Positions 24,514 to 38,206 are shown, counted from the stretch's first letter. The stretch is DNA of 64,000 nucleotides from Trichinella spiralis (GCA_000181795.3 CM012955.1:12270004-12334003); one strand, 5' to 3'. The notes: generated from the sequence alone by a model not told the origin. A program made the numbers and translations.

Positions 24514-27500
24514 ATGGGTTGCGTTCAAAGTGCTTCAGACAAAGGAGCCACAGTTGCCGACCAACCATCTCTCAAACCTTCTGCTGATAGATGCTTGAAA
24601 GACGCGCTTACGTGCACAACATTGCCTTGTGCGTGTGGCCAATACTGCTGTTCAAGTTTTGATGCCCCTCTTGTGGAACCGAAACTGGATTGTGAAAATT
24701 CAGCTACTGCTGCTTTTGGTCAGCAACTTGGAAAGCGACGTCGGAATCGTAACTTTGATTCTCGTGTCAATTACAAATACGATGTAGTGTCATTAATTGG
24801 CAAAGGAAGTTTCAGCGTTGTGTTGAAGGTGCGTCATCGATTATCCGGAGGTACATATGCAATGAAAATGATGCCGGCTAAACGAGGAACTGGCTCTTTC
24901 GAGAATGAACTACTCATTTTATCCAGAGTGCGCAATCACAATGTAATACAATTGATTGAAGTTTTCCGTACATCCAACAGGGTGTATGTGGTATTGGAAT
25001 TGGCAAATGGTGGTGAACTTTACGACAGGATCACCAGGAAAGGATGCTTTACAGAAGCAGAAAGTATTTTTGCTGTCCGGCAAATTCTTCAAGGAGTTGC
25101 GTATTTACATCGGGTCGGTGTCACTCATCGTGATTTAAAGCCTGAAAATTTACTCTATGCAACTTGCAGTGCCGATTCGAAGCTTATGATTACAGATTTC
25201 GGCCTGGCTCACCTACAACAAAGTGCCGGCGAGACGCTAATGGTAGACCCGTGCGGTACACCCGAATACATTGCCCCTGAAATACTTACTCGACTTCCTT
25301 ATACTAACAAAGTCGACTTGTGGGCAGTTGGTGTAATTACATACATCTTGTTATCTGGAATTATGCCTTTCGATGATGAAAATCGTACTGCCCTTTATCG
25401 ACAAATTTTGCGTGGTAAATACTACTTTTATCCCGAGGTAAAAAATTATTTTTATTATTTATACTTGTCTTTCTAAGCTTCTCACATAAACGCTTGCAAA
25501 TGCTTGAAATATTGCCGTTAAACTGGTTTTAATTAGTCATAAACCCACTGAAGTTAATACTCTCATGTTTTAAAGCTTGAACGTTCAAAATCACTTTATT
25601 TAATAAGAGTAGAATTGTCTTCATGTTCAGTAAAACAACGTTCACATTATTGTTTATAAAATGTTCATGTAATGTTTTCTTCCACAGAATTGATAATGGC
25701 TGTTTTATTCCAAGCGACAATAAGAAGCTTTAACGATGTCAAACAAATTTTAATTATTGAAGCTCACAGAATTTATGTACTTAGATTAATAAGAAAATGT
25801 TTTGAGAAGCAAGGCAATAAAATTAGAATAGCCTAATATTGCAGCCAAGCTTGACAAATAGATAAGAATGGATAATTTGAATCTTTCAGTGATAAGTTGG
25901 CAGTTTGAAGATAATCTGTGTGTTTACAATGTTTGCTTGATTAGTTTTACTTTCTGAAGCATTCAAATGCTGCAATTCACATATTCAACAGATGATCTTC
26001 TTTAAATTGGAAATGCACAGTTGAAGGGAAATTTTTTCAGAACTCTGACATTTTATATAGCTCAAGGTAGTCAAAGAATTGCTGATGTTTTCCCTAACAA
26101 ATTTTCCATCCACTAAAACACATCATCCTTGACAACGAAAGAGTAAGCAATGGCAGCAGTTGTATTCAGTTTTTCACTATAGCACATTGCTGTGACAAAA
26201 TATATTGGCAAAATATATTTTTAATCATTATAATTTATATAAACCGGTTGTTCTTTTTTTTCTTAATACTCATACTCGTTTTGGATGTGATTTACAAGCG
26301 AATTTAAAGACAGGATTGCGCCAATTGAAAATCGAATAGGTTTTTCTTGCTTATTCAAATGATTAATTAAATTTCCGCTGCAAATTTAGACTATTTATTA
26401 TTTTAATAAATCAATTTTCTCCTATAAATGAATCCTGAGTTTCGGTGTTGTTGTGGATAGTTGTAAAGTTTCTGCAGCTTAACTTTTGCTAAAACAGAGA
26501 TTCCATTTTTTATTATGTTCAAAGGTTTTTTTTTCAATAAAGGTTTGGAAATATTTATGAAAAGTTATTTTTTAACTGTGTCACAATTTTTTAAAAAAGA
26601 TTGCTATTCAAAATTCACAATTCTCATTGAAACTTCGAAATGCCCTCAAGGATATTTATGCTGCTTAATTGACATCATAACTGCCTGCGCTGCTGCCGGT
26701 TATAATATTCTTCAGATTAGCTTTTGCTTTAAAATGTCTTAAATGTCAAAAGAAATTAACGACAAATTTATTTTACTGCTTTGAAATGCAGCAACAAATA
26801 GATTGTCATGAATGTTCCTCTCCATATAATTAGATAAATAGAATTTTTGTTGAAAAAATGCATATGCATATGACAATGAAAATATATTAAAAAACTACTT
26901 GGTCTATTGTGATAGTTCTGCTTTTTTTAAAGTATGTAAATGCTAAAAAATGTCGTAATTTTCAATTATAAAATACTGAATACGAATCATTGTATATTTA
27001 CTGGATAAGTGTAAACAATAATTTGAATAATAAATTGTTTGCAGTAACATTTAAAGGTTTTTCATGAGGGCACTTTGCTTATGTGAATGATGTAGAAGTG
27101 AAATTTTCCATATTATTTTATGATACTGAATCAAAGCGGTTAATGAAGCCTGAGCTATGAATAAAAATAGTTTCGAATCCTGGTTTAGTTAAATGGCCAA
27201 TTTTTGCTGATCTAGTTTGTTTGTCTGTAGTTTAATGTCCATCCAACTGGAATTATTGCATATAAAATAAAACGGTTTAAAAGTACCAATGTTCAGGGAA
27301 ATTTTTATTGAAGCTATTTAAAACTTCACTGACCAGTTTTGTTTCTGCCGGCATTGTATTAGATATTTAGCATTATAATGCTTTTTGTTTTGTCATTGTA
27401 TAGATGGAAAACTTGATACAAGTTTACGGAATTGAACTAAAAAATTATAGCTGTCGTCTATGTTATAAGCAATAATCCAATGTATAAAAATGAAAAATAC

Positions 27501-30500
27501 TTTCATATTTTTAAATATAATACTTATTATTAATATATATATATAAGCAACGCTTGTAAAAGTTGTTTTATATTGTTTATTGATGAACCGATTGAAATTG
27601 GTATTGTGGCTCGTTTTAGCGTTGCTTTTCAAAGCGAGTTCATTGACATCTGTTTTGCAGTGTTTGAAAAGCAAGCAAAATTAGAAATCGTATTGCGGCG
27701 TGGCGATTATATATATATATTTCAATTTTGCACTTTTATTCAAAGTTGAAATTGTGAAAATTTTCCCTGCTGGCAGAGCGACAAGTGAAAACAGAAATCT
27801 ACCCATTGCTTCAAATTTAGCGTAGTTATTTCGCCCAAATATTGACCCTTTGATTTATGTCGCGCTTTTATTGACCTGATTTGCTTAGGGTTTATTACAA
27901 AATTGCACTGCATGCCATCATCATACGAAGCATTGCTATCTATACATATGTCATTATTGCTTTCATCATTCTATGCATATATGTGTGCATGTATGTATGT
28001 ATGTGTGTGTGTGTGTGTGTGTAGAGGGAGGAGGTGGGTGGGTATGTTCACCTATGTTGTTGTACTGCAACAAATCCGCTGTCAAAGTGAATTGGAAAAT
28101 GTGATTAGAAAAGTCATAGCTGCAGCAATTGGATAGCAGACGTTCACTATCCAACTTGTCAGTGCAATGAAACTCCTCAGAAAAGAATAACATTTGCCTG
28201 ATTGATTTGACTAGCAGCCGTTTCTATATGAATCATTCGAGCATTGACTTTTCAACTATTTTTCATCCGTGAACGTGCTTCTTTTCGCCTACTCAGCAAA
28301 CTCTTCGACGAAAATCCACAGCAAGCTTATAACTAGCAATAATTTTTGCGTCAATTTCCAAGAACGTGCGTAATGGAGAACAACATTTTCGCATGAACAG
28401 TCAGTCAGTCCTTCCGCGTGTAACTTGAGCTGTGTTGGTTGGGGAATGGCAGTTGCTAGCACTGAAACACAACAACACTCATAATCAGACTGGAGATTTA
28501 ATATTTTTACCAGGCTCTGACAATTGGCTTTGCCAAATTCTCCAACTCTATGCAAAGCAACTTTGCAAAGAATATAATTATGCGCATGCACACACTTCAT
28601 CAAGAATCATCTCCTCTTTGGAATAAAATTTCATTTATACTTTTTAACTTTCAACAATCCACTTTTAGCTTGGTGAATTTGTCCCATCTTTACTGTTGCC
28701 AAATTTAAAAATTTCCATATTTTTTATACTTGCATTTTTTGCAAACAAGATGCAACATTTGTATAAGAAACAGATGCAATCAATAGTCTTTTTTGACGCT
28801 TTTTTAAAACTATTTGGAATTATTTATTTAATCTTGTGCTTTATTTATTTTGAAAAAGTTTAGCTGAGTCACTTTTGCATGTCAAGCAGTGGAAAAATAT
28901 TTATCAACAAGCAAGTACAGCATGACTTGAGAATGCTTTTTTTTCTTCAATGTCTGCTTGCAAGTGTTGCTACAATGTAAAAAATCAGTGATGTAAAAAG
29001 TTACCAACTTTGATAATTTTCAAATGTCACTTGTTTCTATAGTTTATTGTTGTTCACTTTGTTTGAACATTGTCTGTATGATCATCAATTAATTAATTAA
29101 TATCAGTGCAGAAAGTAATATGAATTTTTCAAAGATTACATGAATATGCAGTAAAATTAGAAGAAGCAAACTGGCATTTATTTCATAAGAGGTGGTGGGG
29201 CAATAGCATTTTGCAAACTTCAAGTTTTGGAAGAATTTCTTTGATATTTCAATTTTACCAATTGTTTATAATATCGCTTTATTAAAAGTGAAAAAAATAT
29301 ATAAGTTTGCATTTGTAAAAGCGTATGATATGTGACGTATTTCTTCTATCCTGTCACGTCATATCAGTTCATTGATCATTAGAAACATGAGAATAACTTT
29401 TCTTGAGGAAGAAATCAGCAAGCAACTGGTTTTGAGCTTTATTTTTTGAAAAATTTCTAAGCTTATCTGCTTATCGAATTTACCTCGTGACGTAAATTGG
29501 AAGCAAATGTTTGGAGGAAACGGCTGCTATTGTTTTCCAACTATTTCTCAACGCAACCGAAATTACAAACAATACGAATAAATTATAACATGCGCACTTG
29601 GATTAACGTATTATTTGATAAAATTTAGCCAAAATATTTTTTTCGTTTAGTTTTGGACTGGAATAAGTGAAGATGCAAAAATGTTCGTCGCTTCGCTTCT
29701 TTGCACTGACGCTGATATCCGACCGTCAGCTGATTTGGCTTTACGCCACCACTGGCTTTTGCAAGAGATAAGCCGTTCTCATTTGGATCTTCTACCAAGA
29801 CATTTACACAAGTCACATTCCTTGAATGTGGAAAACAAACGGGTAAGCATTTGTATTCTGAAATTCACAATTTCGCGATATTTTTTTACAGAAATACCGA
29901 ATTGCATGTGCAATTGTGAACTGTATTGTAAATTTCAACTTCCATAACAATCAATCTTAAGCACAGCATCATTTTGAATATTTCAATCATTAGATTTTTT
30001 TATAATAGGGGGAGTTTTAGTTTTCAGAAGTAAATGAGTAATTTTTGTTATTTAAAACGGTATTTTTTCATCTGAGAAATCAGTTTAATTTATTAATTTG
30101 GTGTGTCATGTTTTGACAGTTTTGCTTTTGGCAAGGTTAAGTTGTTCTGGTTAAATTAAAATGGGCTACACAAACTGATGAAACAGTTTGGAGAAAAAAG
30201 ATATTACTTGTACTAGGCTTTACATTAATTTAAACATTTTGATGAATGTTAGCTGTGAAATTAGTAATTTATTATTTTTTAAAATTATTCATGATACATT
30301 TGAAATGAAAAATGTGTTACCATATTTTTCATTTCAAATGTACTACGGCATCACGTTCATCATTTGCACCGTAAACTTCAGCTTGTATTTCAGTGGGCTT
30401 GATTATTCTAAACTTAAAGAAAGTTTTACTCGAAAGGACACGAAAATTATATTCTACAGTAGTAAAGTTTTATTTTTAATGATTTTCAAGATATTATTTG

Positions 30501-31218
30501 ATCACCAAAATGCAAAAGTTTTATTAATTATGCTTAAATTCAATTAGTGGATGTGTAAAAGTGTAATTTTCCCCCCAACAATTTCCAACCTTTTTCTATT
30601 CAATAAATATGTAAATGATTCAATTTCAATCAACCTTGGTCGAATAATGTAGATTTGGCAAAAGCAAATTGAAAGTCAGCTTTGTAGGGCATTGTAATTT
30701 GCTTGAATTTGTTGAATCAGCCTTGTTAAGTATGCAATGTACATTTTAATAACACTACACTTTCAGTTGTATTTGCTTGTTGGTTGAAATTTACTATTTT
30801 TTGATATTAATTAATCGAAAATTAAACTGACATTTATGCTGTGACATTTGTGGCGATTGTTCAGGCAAAGCTGAATCATTGGAATAATATTTGAATTGAC
30901 ATTATGCTTTTTTAATCAAATTGAACAGAAATGTGTAAAATTTGCTACCGAAACTGCAAATATATAAATATATATATAAACTGTCGATGTGAACTGTTTG
31001 ATTGAGAAAAATGAAAATGTTTTCTGTTGTTAAAATTGCAATAATTTTTTCCATTTCAGACTCGATCTACTCGAAGCATACGTTCAGTTGCTCGTTCGGA
31101 CGCCGGACGCAGAATTCAAAAAGACGAAGTTGAACGATTGCACAAAGATCCAGAAATAATGAAAATTTTGGGAAATCAGCAAAATTTATCAATAACGCGC
31201 AATTATGGAGTTGTTTGA
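24514..31218 (+). CDS. PSKH1: PSKH1-like acylated serine/threonine kinase
   Basis: Three exons, 24514-25437, 29651-29842 and 31060-31218, give 424 residues, the same length as I recall for human PSKH1. The start MGC fits N-myristoylation at Gly2 and palmitoylation at Cys3. Residues 27-60 are cysteine-rich. The kinase domain runs from about 88 to 345: glycine loop GKGSFSVV (96-103), ATP lysine in YAMKM (Lys118), HRDLKPEN (205-212), DFG (228-230), CGTPEYIAPE (247-256), LSGIMPFDDENRTALYRQIL in the C lobe, and RPSADLALRHHW on exon 2. The last 52 residues are Arg/Ser-rich (TRSTRSIRSVARS), like the family tail. The family belongs to the CaMK group and sits at Golgi, plasma membrane and nuclear sites. 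Introns 1 (4213 bp) and 2 (1217 bp) are long for this locus. The exon 1 frame runs on past the donor into intron, so its apparent C-terminus there is an artefact. Confidence 0.93.
25438..29650 (+). other. 4.2 kb intron of PSKH1-like gene
   Basis: GT at 25438 and TTTAG at 29646-29650 bound an intron interrupting the kinase C lobe after YFYPE. It is AT-rich, with a GTAT/GT repeat at 27989-28022 followed by a G-rich patch. No nested gene was supported on either strand. Confidence 0.85.
27989..28022. repeat. GTAT/GT compound microsatellite
   Basis: GTAT units grade into about nine GT units, then a purine/G-rich patch (GAGGGAGGAGGTGGGTGGG). It lies in PSKH1 intron 1. Open frames through it are repeat artefacts. 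Confidence 0.9.
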
Positions 31219-31228
31219 TTAACAGATG

Positions 31229-31234
31229 AATAAA
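31229..31234 (+). terminator. Poly(A) signal of kinase gene
   Basis: AATAAA begins 11 nt after the PSKH1-like stop codon, implying a very short 3' UTR if it is used. Confidence 0.55.
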
Positions 31235-34200
31235 ATATTTCTTATCTTTTGAAATTGGTAAATTTCAATTTTATGCAAATTTGTTTTGTACATGATCAGG
31301 GGCCAGAAAACTTGCTTTTCATAAAACTGAACTGTACACGTGTTGTATCGTGTTGCGTAGAGCACTTTTTATGGCTTTCTTTTTTTCAAATCCACTGTCT
31401 AGCATTTCTTCAATTCGGCAGAATATTACACAGAAAAACAACTGATTTCAATATTCCACTGATGGAAATGGATTGCCGAATGTGCAGAATACGTCAGCAT
31501 ATGATTGTGAAAAAATGCTTCATCCATGGTAAATCCAAAAAAAAGTAACACCGAAAGAGGTTTGTATTAATTTGTTCAAGCTTGTACTAGTGTACGTACG
31601 GTCAGAATTTATTTCATTTTCTTCTTATGCAAATTTTCATATTATTCACGGTTGTTCAAGGTATAATTTGAAATTATCATTTTCCATTATTGAATAATGA
31701 AGCGTAGATTGTGTGAAAGGAAAAAAATTTTTTTATATCCGTGCTTTTTATTACTATCGAATGCAGTAAACAAACAAGTCGCGATGCATATAGTGTAAAA
31801 GCAGTAGGGCTAATTGACTTTTCAATGGAATAAAGAATTGAAATTATGAATAAATATTAATAAAGATGTTTCAGAGTTGAAATTGTATCAACTAGTAGAA
31901 AGTGTTATGAGGTAATTGAACAAAAAAAATACAATTTTTACATTATTGCCCATTTTGATAACTGAGCAAATATAGTCAACTGGTTTGAAATGTCTGGATT
32001 CAATTTTATTACAGTTGTAAAATATTTTCAGCAGTAGGTTAGAAATGAATTTTCCCATACGCGTGAAAAGCAGTTAAAATGATCAACTGAAAATGAAATC
32101 CACTTTCCAATTGTAGTAATAATAATGCAAAAATTGCTGATAAACGAATCAAATATCAATAATACAGAAGTGAAATAGATAAACGGAAATTGTTTTCACG
32201 TTGTTGACATTGGGCGTGACGGTTGCTGGTAAAAGTTGTATGCAAATTCAACCAAGCCGAAGAAAAAGCTGAAAATAATATAAATAAATCGTATCAGTTG
32301 ACAACAGCAACGAAAAAAACAGTTTTTGATTTGAATAAAAAACAAAATAAAACATAAAGACAAACAATGGAAATTTGTAACATTGAACAGTGGAGAAGTT
32401 TGGTATTGTAGAAAAACAATGGCACGTGATAGCTGGCTAGCTAGCTAGCTAGCAGTTTTATTTGCAAATTGATAAAGTTTGATTACGGTATTTGGTTAAA
32501 TTTCAAACGACCAACACGTTTCGTTGGTGGTTATCAAAAAGTAAACTGATCAGCGAGCCTTTTTTGTGGGCAAAAAGGATTATGAATAAAATTTGCAATA
32601 TAAAAATGAAAACCCCTCTCGATTGCTGTTCATTTGCAAGGGAAAATTTTGCACTGAATCGCGTTGCATTTGCAAATGCACGCTTGCTTTAGTTGTTCCA
32701 ACTTTCCACTATGGACACTTTTTCACTGTTTCCAATGGGGAAATGGACTTTTTATTGCTATTTATTTTATTTTTATTGAAACCATTAAAAAAAGATTTTT
32801 ATGTTTGTCAAATCAATTGAAGAAGCATTTCAAGATGGATGCTGTGTTGGATGGTAGAGTTTTTGGTCGACTGATGCTGCTACAATGCGATTATTACTAT
32901 TATTATTACATTGAAGAATAATGGTGACATGAAGGATCAACTCTGAAAAGTAAGTTCTCATACGTTTCTTGTATGATAATTGTTACAAATTGATCATTCA
33001 GTGGACATTTTTAATAGTTGTTCAACTCAACCAAAGTATATAATAAAAAAAAGTAGAAATTAGTGGAAAAAGTTAAATAATAGTGATTTTTTGAAATATT
33101 AGATAAATTGTTTTTTGTTTCAAAGCAAAATTTTATTATTATTTGTTAATACTGGCTTTGAAATGAGAGGTAGAAAAAATAGCAAAGTTTCTGCCATTTT
33201 CTGATCCCAGAATAATAATACGAGCGTTATCTGTTCAACCGTGAATGCCTTCACACTGATGACAGGCATAGGCGGGTGGGCGGTAATGGAGAAAATAACT
33301 CTTCTCTATTTGCTCAACTTCGGCACAGATTACTAGCCTCGTTACAATTCGAATATTCTTCCAACAACCAGTTGAAAGCAAACAATAAAAACCGAACAAA
33401 AAGTATTTAAATGTTCCTGAGAGAAATTTTCATCTTCGCACAAATTATTATTTATTTATTTGTCTGTTTACACCCAAACGGCATCATCGGCATATTGTAC
33501 ATTTCAAAAAGTAACTAACTGTACATCGAGAACAAGTAATTCATGTTTCATTGTTTATTTTTGTAAAATTTAAATTTTTTCTTAAATTTAAAATTTAAAA
33601 TTAATTTAAATAAAAATAATAAGAGAAACAAAATTTTCAATTTCCCTCCCCATTTGAAATGGGCTTTACAGTTGTTGTTTGGCATACTGTATCGGTGGGG
33701 AAGTTTTGGGAAAAGTTTTTCTTTTTTCAATTCAAACTCTTCTCTGTCGAGATATTGATCAGAAAAAAAGTGTCAAGCAATTGAATTAGTTGCAGATTTG
33801 CCGGTGAAAATCTTGCGAACGTTGGCAATGGAGAAATAAAATTGCGCATTTTGTTTTACACGAAAATATTCAATAAATATCGACAAATAGAAATGATGCA
33901 TGGCGAGTTGGAGAAATAAGCAGGAGAAAAAAAAGGGAAAAGAAAAGAAGGGGAAATTATTGATAAATTTCCACTCCCAGTAAAATTATTATTAATAATA
34001 ATGGTAGTGAATAGAGTAAATAAGGTTGTTGGTTGGTTGTGAAAATATTTTGTTCTGCTTTTCTCTTCGTACAATTGTTTTTCAAACATTTCAATGTTAA
34101 AATTTGAAAAATGAAGTATTTTTTTTGAAAATTTACAGAAAAGAAAAAACATTTACTGTAAATCGCGTCGTGTGCTGAGATGAGAAAGTGTGAGTGGTGT

Positions 34201-34852
34201 TGAAAAATTTTTACAAACACGTTGCAAATAATCGTCCGTTTTATTATAATAATTGAACTTGAGAAAAGTAGAATAATTACTCTTCTATTTGCGATGTTTT
34301 GTGCAATTTTTCCAAAAAATGGGTCATTACAGTCTGCAGTGGAAGAAAATTCATATTAGCAGAACAATTTGAAATTGTTTTCACAAAAAAGTAGTATTTT
34401 TTCTTTGTTTCTATTCTTCATACAAGTAGAGAAATGTTTAATTTTATTTTTTGTTAATGAAGAAAAAGAAACAAATATGTGAAAATTGTCCATTGAAAAA
34501 AAAATTATTCATAATATCTGTATGTATATTTTGTTTCGAACCCCATGCTGTGTGGAGTCGTGTGTTGTTGTTGTTACGGAGGTAGATGATAATAATAATT
34601 AATGATAAGAAAATAAAATAAGCAAGAGTAGAAATTTGAAAATATTTGCCGAGGAATGATTGTTTGTCGAAAGTGGAATAAATTTCGTTATAAATTGTAT
34701 AATGAGCGAGCTGATTTGATAACTCGAAGGCGACGGTCGTTCTGGGCGACCAAATCGCCGGCGGTTTGTTGTACGTTGGTTAGGTTTTCTTGCGGATCAA
34801 TCATTGCCAACGTTGACTGCTTCACCAAGAGAGTCAGTCTATCCCTATGCAA

Positions 34853-34956
34853 CATCACCATCACCACCACCACCGCCACCATCACCATCACTATCACCTC
34901 CTCCACTACCAATATCCAATCTCCTGTTTACGCAGCTGCCAATCGATCGTTTCTGA

Positions 34957-34990
<34 letters not shown>
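34853..34990. repeat. CAC/CAT trinucleotide run and GT microsatellite
   Basis: A CAC/CAT run at about 34853-34908 is followed by a GT run at 34961-34990. Frames through them give polyhistidine, polythreonine or Cys-Val runs and are not genes. Confidence 0.85.
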
Positions 34991-36197
34991 GATGTCGTTC
35001 TTTCTGTTTCTCTTTTCATCATTTTCTCTTATTTCAAAAGGCGAAAATTTTCCACACCAAACGTGTCATCATTCAATGATCAGACGAATAAAAACAAAAC
35101 AAAAAAAAACGATATTCAAACCTGAAAATCTCTTCACTTTTTTCAGGTCACGAACGATTGGGTTTTTTTTTATTCTTATTTTGTTTTGCCCAATTGATTT
35201 TTGTACAATTTTCATTTCAATCAAATCAATAGTACAATTTACCATAGAGATATATTTGAAATAAATTAAAAAATTATCCACACTAAAATTTATCGAAATG
35301 AAAAGACAATTTATTTCGTTAAAAATGAATCATTATTCAATTGAAATTATTCTTTTTTTTCAAATATTTTATTTATTATTATAAAATTAATTTTTTCTGT
35401 TCAATAAATTTTCATATCTTTCTATAAACAATGAAACAAGTATACTGTAGGTTGTGTTTTGTTGGTCAGTAAATAAGTAGTAGTGGTTTGTCAGTTTGAT
35501 CGTTTGTCAGTTTGGTAATGAAAAAGAAAAGGAAAAAAAAATAATTCTACAGACAAGTGTAAAAATAAGTTTAAATTTAAGACAGAAATTTTTTTAAATA
35601 TTTTTTTAAAAATTTAAAAGTAGAAATAATTTATCATTGGATAATTTTTTTCTTTCTTTTTTCTTTTCAAAAAAAATTTTTTTTCCATTTTTCAAGCGTC
35701 ACAGTTGGATTGGTCGGTCGGCAGAAGGGCACCGGTAATTTGTGATGCTCGTGCAGCAAAACGGCCAGCTTTGACAGTATGAATTGTCCTTAACCCGGAA
35801 AACAGGCGGCCAGCCTCATTGTGTTATCGCGCGCGTTCGCGAGTCGATGTAGTTAATAGTAGTAGTAGCGTCGTCGCTTGATGTCAGGCTCGCTTCTTTC
35901 AACCAGTGTTCGGACTGACTGACTGACTGACTGGCCGGTTTCTATGGGCAAATCAAGCACGCTGCTGGTGGTGATCGGTATTTGATTTAGCTGGTCCTGC
36001 CACGCCTGGCTTTATCCGACATTGGAAAATATAACGAATTTCAATTTCATTTTCTTTCTTCTCAACTATTTTCTTTTTCTTTTTTCCCGCTTTGGATGGG
36101 AATTGAAATTCTGCAATATCGTCGATTGGATTTTGTTTGAATTTACAATTTTCAATTTTCATTCGATCATTCAACTTAAACCATTTCTGTTCGTCAT

Positions 36198-36203
36198 TAT
36201 CAG
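36198..36203 (+). promoter_or_regulatory. Splice acceptor just before SSBP start codon
   Basis: TATCAG ends one base before the ATG at 36205, resembling the arrangement at the ERdj5 gene. It may be a trans-splice site or the end of a 5' UTR intron. Confidence 0.4.
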
Positions 36204-36204
36204 C

Positions 36205-37243
36205 ATGTCTTGGAAACGGGGCCCCAACGTGCCCGCAGTGCCGCCGTCCGACGCCCAAGCTCGTGAAAAGTAATATTCGATTTTTGAAATTATGACTTTT
36301 TTTTCCACTCTACTACTGTATCTGTGAATATTGCCATTTTTTTTGCAAATTATTTCAGGCTTGCACTCTATGTATACGAGTATTTGCTGCACATCGGAGC
36401 TAAAAATGCCGCTCAAACATTTCTCCAAGAAATTCGATGGGACAAGCAAATCACACTCGGCGATCCGCCGGGTTTTCTCTGCTCTTGGTGGTGGTATGTT
36501 TCATTTAATTAATACGTATTTTTTTCTCTCTCTCTCTCTCTCTTTTATGCTTGCTTCATCATCAACATTCTCTCTCTCTCTTTATCTCTGTGTGTGTTTC
36601 AGTGTTTTTTGGGATCTGTATTGCGCTGCACCCGAACGACGCGACTCTTCTGAACATTCGAACGAAGCGAAAGCTTTTCACGATTATGTAAAATAAACCA
36701 ACATTTCTATTATTATTATTATTATTATTATTTATTGTACAATTCAAATTCAGGGTTTCGTCAACTCAGGTTACGCAGTTAATGGTATACATGGTCCGGT
36801 AAGTTCACAGTTATTATTTATTATAAATTTCATTTTTCACAAATCATCTCATCCGGTGTCTTCATTTCTCTTTCTTGTTTATTTATTTTTATTTATTTGT
36901 TTCCTTCTTCTTCATCGTCATCGTCGTGGATTAATAGGTGATGATTGTAATTTTTTTGGACTTTCAGCATGTAATAATATTGTTTGCTTGTCTTATTTTA
37001 ATTTTCCATTTTGCCTTGTAAGTCAATCACTTTTGCTACATAGGCGTCCGTCCTTGCAATCCATGCTTGTTTGTCCTGTGTGTGTGTGTGTTTGTTTGTC
37101 GACTTTGGAAATTTTCCTCCCCAGGGGAGGCGAGTTTCAAGGTCTGTACGATATTTTTCAAATAATAATTGCTTTTACTTTATTGTTTATTTCGTCGTCA
37201 ATCGTTCAACCGGTGTGTGTGTGTGTGTGTATGTATGCATATA

Positions 37244-37278
<35 letters not shown>

Positions 37279-38206
37279 TGCTGCTGTGTTCTTTTCACTT
37301 CCAAATGTATATCTATCTGTCTGTCTGCATATCTATATCGGTATATTTTTTTTGATTGTTATGCATTGTCAGCAGTATTGCTTTATCAACAACAGCAGCT
37401 TTTTCCAATGATTTTTTGAAATAATTCTTCATTTTAAACTATACAGTGGGGCAGAAAAGAAGAATTTTGTTTTTTAGCTTTCATGTCCAACTGGTTTTCA
37501 GTTTGTTCGTCGGTCATGACACTGTTCTAGTGTTTGTACAGCGCGCCGCGACGTCAATCAATGACAACAACACCAAATGAGGCGAAGGTGCAGCTTTGAA
37601 CATACACACACACACACACACACACACAGTAGTAGTAGTACACAGGGGGTTGGTTGGCTGGCTGCTGGTCGGTATACAGCTGAAGCGCATGCATGCGTAC
37701 ATGCATACTATCTGTATAATATTGCTGCTTTAGCGATATGCTCTTTCTTTCTGCATTTTTCTCTGGTGATGATGATTGATAATTATTTGCCAGCGTGGTC
37801 GCTTTTTTCACTAGTACTAACGCAACGTCGTCTATACTTGATGATGCGCACAGCTTTCAAAAATTGGTCATGATTTTATTGATTAAGGAGAAAACTGACT
37901 GACTGACTGACTGGCAACAACAAAACAAGCTTATACATATACGCTCCGTTGTCAATGCTAGCAGCTTTCAGTCAGTTGGTTCACACTGGCAGCAGCAAGT
38001 AGTTATCATCATTCTCCTCCTCCTCCTCCTCCTCCTCTTTCCTTTGTTCTTTTTTTTAACACTCCATTCAACAACAAGAACACCGTTTTATTATATTTAT
38101 TTAATTTTTTGAACTTATTAATTTATTTATTTACTGATTACGTATTTTTATTTTTATTTTTGCTTATTTCCTCTCTGCTTAGTTGAAGAGAAAGCGAAGC
38201 GTTGTT

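Larger units (their letters stand above)
31219..36204. other. Spacer and probable SSBP promoter region
   Basis: From 31219 to about 34600 there is AT-rich sequence with no supported exon. From 34600 onward come trinucleotide and GT repeats, and from 35690 to 36010 a distinctly GC- and CpG-richer segment directly before the SSBP start, the likely promoter and 5' UTR. A GACT repeat lies at 35913-35934. Confidence 0.6.

Noticed and set aside
30188-30547. 119-codon frame in PSKH1 intron 2
   Set aside because: AT-rich composition (Phe, Ile, Lys), no recognisable domain and no splice linkage.
32435-32453. GCTA repeat looking like a palindromic site
   Set aside because: Four to five tandem CTAG/GCTA units are self-complementary by nature, with no associated gene or repeat ends.
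34656-35264. 202-codon open frame upstream of SSBP
   Set aside because: It runs through CAC/CAT and GT repeats and then AT-rich DNA. It has no domain, no splice support and strongly biased composition.
36856-37419. 187-codon open frame in the SSBP intron
   Set aside because: Composed of Cys-Val and Val-Cys-Leu-Ser runs from GT and GTCT repeats, and lies within an intron required by the SSBP reading phase.
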